Shown one piece after another: positions 40,113-43,625 of a stretch of DNA of 43,625 bases. The number at the start of each line of letters is the position of its first letter. Within the stretch, counting starts at the first letter, position 1. Position numbers and translations under genes: made by a program. Location: contig FR891151.1 of assembly GCA_000433515.1 (NCBI GenBank), forward strand, positions 1 to 43,625. The letters are read 5' to 3'. Source of the stretch: Candidatus Colimorpha enterica (GTDB lineage: Bacteria > Bacillota > Clostridia > Oscillospirales > CAG-272). Under the pieces are notes generated by a model. That model was not told where the DNA came from, ran no database searches, and saw nothing but the letters and a program-made list of their open reading frames with translations.

Positions 40113-41401
40113 GTGGCTTCACCCCCGTTTTCGGTCAGTTTTTTCAGCGCATTTTTGAAATCGGCATAGGAATACAGCGACCCGACGCAGAGAAGAGGAG
40201 AACCCTTCCTTGCCGCAAGCGCATATCCCTTTGAAACAGCCTCGGAAAACGAGCCGCACGGGTGCGCGGCAACTCCGGTTTCGGCGTAGTCATCGGCGTA
40301 GTCGGCGGCGGAGAGTGCCCGGACGCTTGACGGCGTGACGGTGAATACGGTGTCGGCGATTTCGGAAATCTCCGAGGCCATTTTTTTGTGGTCCTTGTCG
40401 CGCAGAACACCGGATATTATGACCGGCTTTCTGTCAAGACAGAGCTTTGCGCTCCTTACGGCAGCCGCAATGCCCTCCTCGTTGTGCCCGCCGTCGAAAA
40501 TCACGGTCGGATCGCGGTGCAAAACCTCGAAGCGTCCTTTCCAGCTTACGTCGGCAAGCCCGGTACGGAGTGCTTTTTCGCTTATTTTCAGTCCGCGTCG
40601 GTTAAGGATACGGACAGCCTCGATCACCGATGCCGCGTTTTCCGGCTGATAGGCTCCGGCAAGCGGGATCCGGACGTTCTCATAATTCCCGTAGGTGAAA
40701 ACCGAGCCGTCGATGCCGTATTTCACGTTTTTCAGCTTGGAAAGATCCTTTTTCCGGTATTCACAGCCGCGGCTTTCAGCCGTTTCCGAGATGACTTTTT
40801 CTGCATCGGGGGAGTTCCCACCGAAAAGCACCGGGGAATGCGGCTTGATTATCCCGGCTTTTTCACCGGCTATCGCCGATATTGTGTTTCCGAGAAACTG
40901 GACATGATCAAGCGAAATTCCGGTAATGACCGAGAGGAGAGGAGGGGGCAGAATGTTTGTTGAATCAAGCCTCCCGCCCATTCCGCACTCGATTACCGCA
41001 ATATCAACGTGATTGCGTCTGAAATATTCGAATCCGACGGCGGTTATAAGCTCGAATTCCGTCGGCTTGTCGCTCATTCTTTCACACAGCGGGGCAATGT
41101 CGGTGACGATATCAGCAAGCTCGTCCCTGCCGATCATCCTGCCGTTTATCTGCATTCTTTCCTCAAAGAATTCGATATAAGGCGAAGTGAAAAGCCCGGT
41201 TTTATATCCGGCGGCATGAAGCACCGAGGCAAGCATTGCGCAGAACGAGCCTTTACCGTTTGTTCCGGCAACGTGAACGGCGGAAAACGATCCTTCCGGA
41301 TGGGACATCATTTCCGAAAGCTCAGTTATCCTTTCAAGCCCCGGACGGCTGCCCTGCCATTCGACCGAATGTATAAACGACATTGCCTCGCTGTAGTTCA
41401 T
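40109..41401 (-). CDS. folC: Folylpolyglutamate/dihydrofolate synthase
   Basis: A 430-residue Mur-ligase-type enzyme that adds glutamate to folates to hold them in the cell. The ATP loop is HVAGTNGKGSFCAML (near residue 43). IECGMGGRLDSTNIL and ISLDHVQFLGNTISAIAGEKAGI are the metal and folate regions, and IFDGGHNEEGI marks the C-terminal domain. Length is normal. The ATG overlaps the folT stop codon by 4 bases; retention of imported folate by polyglutamylation fits this pairing. Confidence 0.93.
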   Translation of the reverse strand: MNYSEAMSFIHSVEWQGSRPGLERITELSEMMSHPEGSFSAVHVAGTNGKGSFCAMLASVLHAAGYKTGLFTSPYIEFFEERMQINGRMIGRDELADIVTDIAPLCERMSDKPTEFELITAVGFEYFRRNHVDIAVIECGMGGRLDSTNILPPPLLSVITGISLDHVQFLGNTISAIAGEKAGIIKPHSPVLFGGNSPDAEKVISETAESRGCEYRKKDLSKLKNVKYGIDGSVFTYGNYENVRIPLAGAYQPENAASVIEAVRILNRRGLKISEKALRTGLADVSWKGRFEVLHRDPTVIFDGGHNEEGIAAAVRSAKLCLDRKPVIISGVLRDKDHKKMASEISEIADTVFTVTPSSVRALSAADYADDYAETGVAAHPCGSFSEAVSKGYALAARKGSPLLCVGSLYSYADFKNALKKLTENGGEAT

Positions 41402-41964
41402 TTTCTCTTAACGACCTTTCCGACCTGAGCCATGAACGTGCGGTTCCGCAGGAGCAGAACAAGCAGCACGGATTCCGCCGCCGCTATCCCGATGTAAACG
41501 GGTATTCTTAAATACACCGCATTGCCGAACCACGCATAAAGCCCGACGGATTTGATGATCATTGATCCGACGATATGCCCGGACAGAACTGCGACCGGCA
41601 CGCTTATCCTGATGTCGGCACCCGGCAATATGTACCGGAACACCGTTCCCCCGACGGCACCGACGGCAGCCGCACCGAGCGTGACGAGCGGAAGCGGCGG
41701 CATTCCGGTTATGATGCAGGAAACAAGATCGGCGCAGAGCGCGGTCGCGGCTCCGACGGTCGGCCCGAAAATGAATCCGGCAAGGAACACCGGAAGGTTT
41801 TCGAACGTCAGTCTCAGAGGTCCTGTGCCGAAGATGCTTTTTGCAAGAAAAGCAAGGACAAGACTTGCCGCGGCAAGAAGCCCGCTTACCGCAAGGACCT
41901 TTGCATTGCCGAACAGCTTCAGTTCATCGGTGAATTTTACGGTTTTTGATTCAGGTTTCATCAT
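41398..41964 (-). CDS. folT: ECF transporter S component for folate
   Basis: A 188-residue membrane protein with about six helices, typical of S components: NAKVLAVSGLLAAASLVLAF, ENLPVFLAGFIFGPTVGAATALCADL and the substrate loop ITGMPPLPLVTLG. Folate is the likely substrate because a THF riboswitch precedes it and folC follows. The energising EcfA/EcfT genes are not in the window and are usually elsewhere. ATG 41964 was chosen 10 bases after GGGAGG; this site can be hidden by pairing with a copy upstream. Confidence 0.88.
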   Translation of the reverse strand: MMKPESKTVKFTDELKLFGNAKVLAVSGLLAAASLVLAFLAKSIFGTGPLRLTFENLPVFLAGFIFGPTVGAATALCADLVSCIITGMPPLPLVTLGAAAVGAVGGTVFRYILPGADIRISVPVAVLSGHIVGSMIIKSVGLYAWFGNAVYLRIPVYIGIAAAESVLLVLLLRNRTFMAQVGKVVKRK

Positions 41965-41968
41965 AATA

Positions 41969-42012
41969 AAAATACCTCCCATGAGCAAACTCGCAGCACA
42001 CGGAGGTATTTG
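41969..42012 (-). promoter_or_regulatory. Ribosome-site sequestering hairpin of folT
   Basis: AATACCTCC (RNA from 42002-42010) can pair fully with GGAGGTATT (41971-41979), which contains the folT ribosome binding site. This indicates translational control by the riboswitch. Confidence 0.75.
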
Positions 42013-42080
42013 CGGTAAACCGGACGGCATATGCATGATATGCGTATGCAAGCCGGCAGGCAGGATCTTTCTCCTTATGT

Positions 42081-42177
42081 ACCAGCGGGATGCGGAATCC
42101 GGACCGCAACAGCTTTGTTTTCGTCCGAAGGGCAACTCCCCGTCCCTCCGGCACTTAACGCCCGGACACCTACTCTG
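42081..42177 (-). promoter_or_regulatory. Tetrahydrofolate (THF) riboswitch aptamer
   Basis: On the minus strand AGAGTAGG, then GCGTTAAGTGCCGG, GACGAAA and CCGCATCCCGCT follow the order and spacing of the folT-motif THF riboswitch, including the hallmark GCGTTAAGTG. It lies between a promoter and folT. Confidence 0.88.
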
Positions 42178-42188
42178 AATATATTCTG

Positions 42189-42217
42189 ATTTTATCACAT
42201 TCCCTGACGCTTGTAAA
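42189..42217 (-). promoter_or_regulatory. Promoter of the folT-folC operon
   Basis: Minus strand TTTACA, 17-bp spacer, TAAAAT, about 12 bases before the aptamer. Confidence 0.7.
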
Positions 42218-42310
42218 CCGGCAAAATCATCAAAATTCGTGAACAAATAATTAATTTTTGCTTTCAGCCCGCAGTTCGTCACACCGGGGCTTTTCAAAAG
42301 CGCGGAAATG

Positions 42311-42382
42311 TGGTATAATCATCGATTGTATGCCGCAGGTGCATTTGCGGCATCTTCGTGAAAGGAATCCCCGGATGCGGGG
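42311..42382 (+). promoter_or_regulatory. Promoter and leader hairpins of the ABC exporter gene
   Basis: Extended -10 TGGTATAAT (TATAAT 42314-42319). The leader holds ATGCCGCA/TGCGGCAT (42330-42353) and CCCCG-gatg-CGGGG (42369-42382); the second stem includes the GGGG used as ribosome binding site. Confidence 0.55.
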
Positions 42383-42389
42383 TAGCGAA

Positions 42390-43625
42390 ATGAAAAAACT
42401 GCTTAAATACATGAAGGGCTACGGGTGGGAGTGCTTCCTCGGACCTCTTCTGAAGCTGCTTGAGGCGGCGCTTGAACTGCTTGTGCCTTATGTCATTTTC
42501 GACATCATAAACACCGGTATCGTGAACGACGACAGGGGCTATATCGTCGGAAAGATGTTCATCCTTATCGGAATGGGCCTTGCGGGGCTTCTGTTCTCGG
42601 TAGCGGCGCAGTACTTTTCGGCAAAGGCTGCCGTCGGATTCTCTTCAAAGGTCAGAGAGGCACTCTTCGCACACATAATGCGTCTCGGATATCCGGAGAT
42701 CGATAAAACGGGAAAATCGACCTTCATAACCCGGCTGACAAGCGACATAAATCAGGTTCAGACCGGCATAAATCTCACCCTGCGTCTCTTCCTACGTTCG
42801 CCTTTCATCGTTTTCGGCGCCATGATTTGTGCCTTTACGATCGACAAAAGCTCGGCAATGGTCTTTGTCGGCGTAATTCCGGTTCTGGCGCTTGTCGTTT
42901 TCGCAATAATGCTCTCGACAATACCGCTTTACAGGAAGGTTCAGCAGAAGCTCGACGTCATTCTCTCAAAAACAAGGGAAAATCTCAGCGGCGTGAGAAT
43001 GCTCCGCGCACTCTGCAAGGAGGACGAAGAGATAAGCGAGTTCGGCGAGAAGAACAACGACCTGAACCATGCGCAGAAATTCGTCGGAAAGATCTCCGCT
43101 CTCATGAACCCGCTCACGTACGTGATAATCAACGCGGCAATAGTCGTGCTCATCTACACCGGTGCGCTCCGGGTGAACGAGGGAATACTCACGCAGGCGG
43201 CGATAATCGCTCTTTACAATTATATGTCGCAGATACTTGTCGAGCTTATAAAGCTGGCAAATCTGATAATCACGATTACAAAAGCCGTTGCCTGCGGAAA
43301 CCGTGTTGCCGCAGTGCTTGAGACAGAGCCTTCAATGACGGTTCAGCCGGAGACATTCGGCGACGACAGACATACCGTGGAGTTCCGCGACGTCAGCTTC
43401 AGATACTCGTCAGGCGCAGAAAACGCGCTTTCCGATATCGTCTTTACCGCCGATCCGGGGCAGACCATCGGAATAATCGGCGGAACCGGCTCCGGAAAAA
43501 CGACGCTTGTAAACCTTATCTGCCGTTTCTATGACGCAACGGGCGGAGAGGTGCTTGTTGACGGCAAAAACGTGAAGTCATATGATTTCCCGACGCTGAG
43601 AAACAAGGTGGGAATCGTCCCGCAG
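42390..43625 (+). CDS. Type I ABC exporter, half-transporter (partial, runs off the window)
   Basis: 412 codons are present with no stop before the window edge. The N-terminal membrane domain has about six helices (LLEAALELLVPYVIFDIINTG, PFIVFGAMICAFTIDKSSAM and others) with EIDKTGKSTFITRLTSDINQVQ, the usual ABC transporter coupling region. The ATPase domain begins near residue 330 (VEFRDVSFRYSSGAENALSD) with Walker A GGTGSGKTT near 369, and the sequence ends at the Q-loop (GIVPQ). Walker B and the signature lie outside. Half-exporters of this kind commonly act as heterodimers with a second gene downstream. The exported substrate is unknown. Confidence 0.88.
   Translation, partial: MKKLLKYMKGYGWECFLGPLLKLLEAALELLVPYVIFDIINTGIVNDDRGYIVGKMFILIGMGLAGLLFSVAAQYFSAKAAVGFSSKVREALFAHIMRLGYPEIDKTGKSTFITRLTSDINQVQTGINLTLRLFLRSPFIVFGAMICAFTIDKSSAMVFVGVIPVLALVVFAIMLSTIPLYRKVQQKLDVILSKTRENLSGVRMLRALCKEDEEISEFGEKNNDLNHAQKFVGKISALMNPLTYVIINAAIVVLIYTGALRVNEGILTQAAIIALYNYMSQILVELIKLANLIITITKAVACGNRVAAVLETEPSMTVQPETFGDDRHTVEFRDVSFRYSSGAENALSDIVFTADPGQTIGIIGGTGSGKTTLVNLICRFYDATGGEVLVDGKNVKSYDFPTLRNKVGIVPQ

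Overview
The window looks like the chromosome of a Gram-positive, low-to-mid GC anaerobic gut-type Clostridia (Oscillospiraceae/Ruminococcaceae-like). The signs are lipoprotein transporters with LxxC lipoboxes, a PadR/HAAS pair, a folT-type ECF transporter under a THF riboswitch like the Eubacterium siraeum one, and strong AGGAGG-type ribosome binding sites. No database search was possible, so family names rest on motifs read by eye.

Layout. (1) 1-7.7 kb is a glycan-use cluster: a secreted CBM9-like surface protein, a cytoplasmic GH43-like enzyme (minus strand), a GH110-like beta-helix galactosidase, an RpiB/LacAB sugar-phosphate isomerase broken by one frameshift, and a GH112 galactoside phosphorylase. 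(2) 7.8-9.5 kb is an IS1182-like element with two in-frame stops, inserted in a palindromic terminator-like repeat. (3) 9.9-13.2 kb is the left part of a decayed mobilizable element: a large serine recombinase, a relaxase without its N-terminus, a mobC stub and an oriT-like hairpin. (4) 13.6-18.4 kb is an accessory module. A zinc-ribbon protein and a cleavable LexA-like repressor diverge from a DEDDh exonuclease-BRCT protein, followed by a NERD membrane protein and two tiny proteins. Two GAAAC-N5-GTTTC-type operators and three copies of a separate dyad promoter punctuate this stretch. (5) 18.5-23.0 kb is a siderophore-type ABC importer with an esterase and a membrane-anchored helix-turn-helix protein. 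(6) 23.1-24.1 kb is an ECF sigma factor with a fused anti-sigma/DUF6809-like partner. (7) 24.3-25.1 kb holds one intact tRNA-Pro(TGG) with three upstream tRNA-Pro 5'-half remnants at about 200 bp intervals, read as scars of repeated integration. (8) 25.4-33.2 kb is one eight-gene PadR-led operon with a serine-palmitoyltransferase-like enzyme, a short-chain reductase, its own acyl carrier protein, two acyl-activating enzymes and a CAT/E2-fold acyltransferase-like protein. (9) 33.6-43.6 kb is more housekeeping-like: an NPCBM surface protein, a solute-binding lipoprotein, galE, a degenerate LytM/M23 protein, a folT-folC operon and a truncated ABC exporter.

The most notable system is region 8. 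Its gene set matches what a bacterium needs to make a sphingoid or sulfonolipid-type long-chain base: acyl activation, ACP loading, decarboxylating condensation, keto-reduction and possibly N-acylation. That would be unusual in a Firmicute. The second is region 4, where DNA-damage-type control and a conserved activator-like promoter appear to govern a nuclease/membrane gene set that could be a defence or element-maintenance module.
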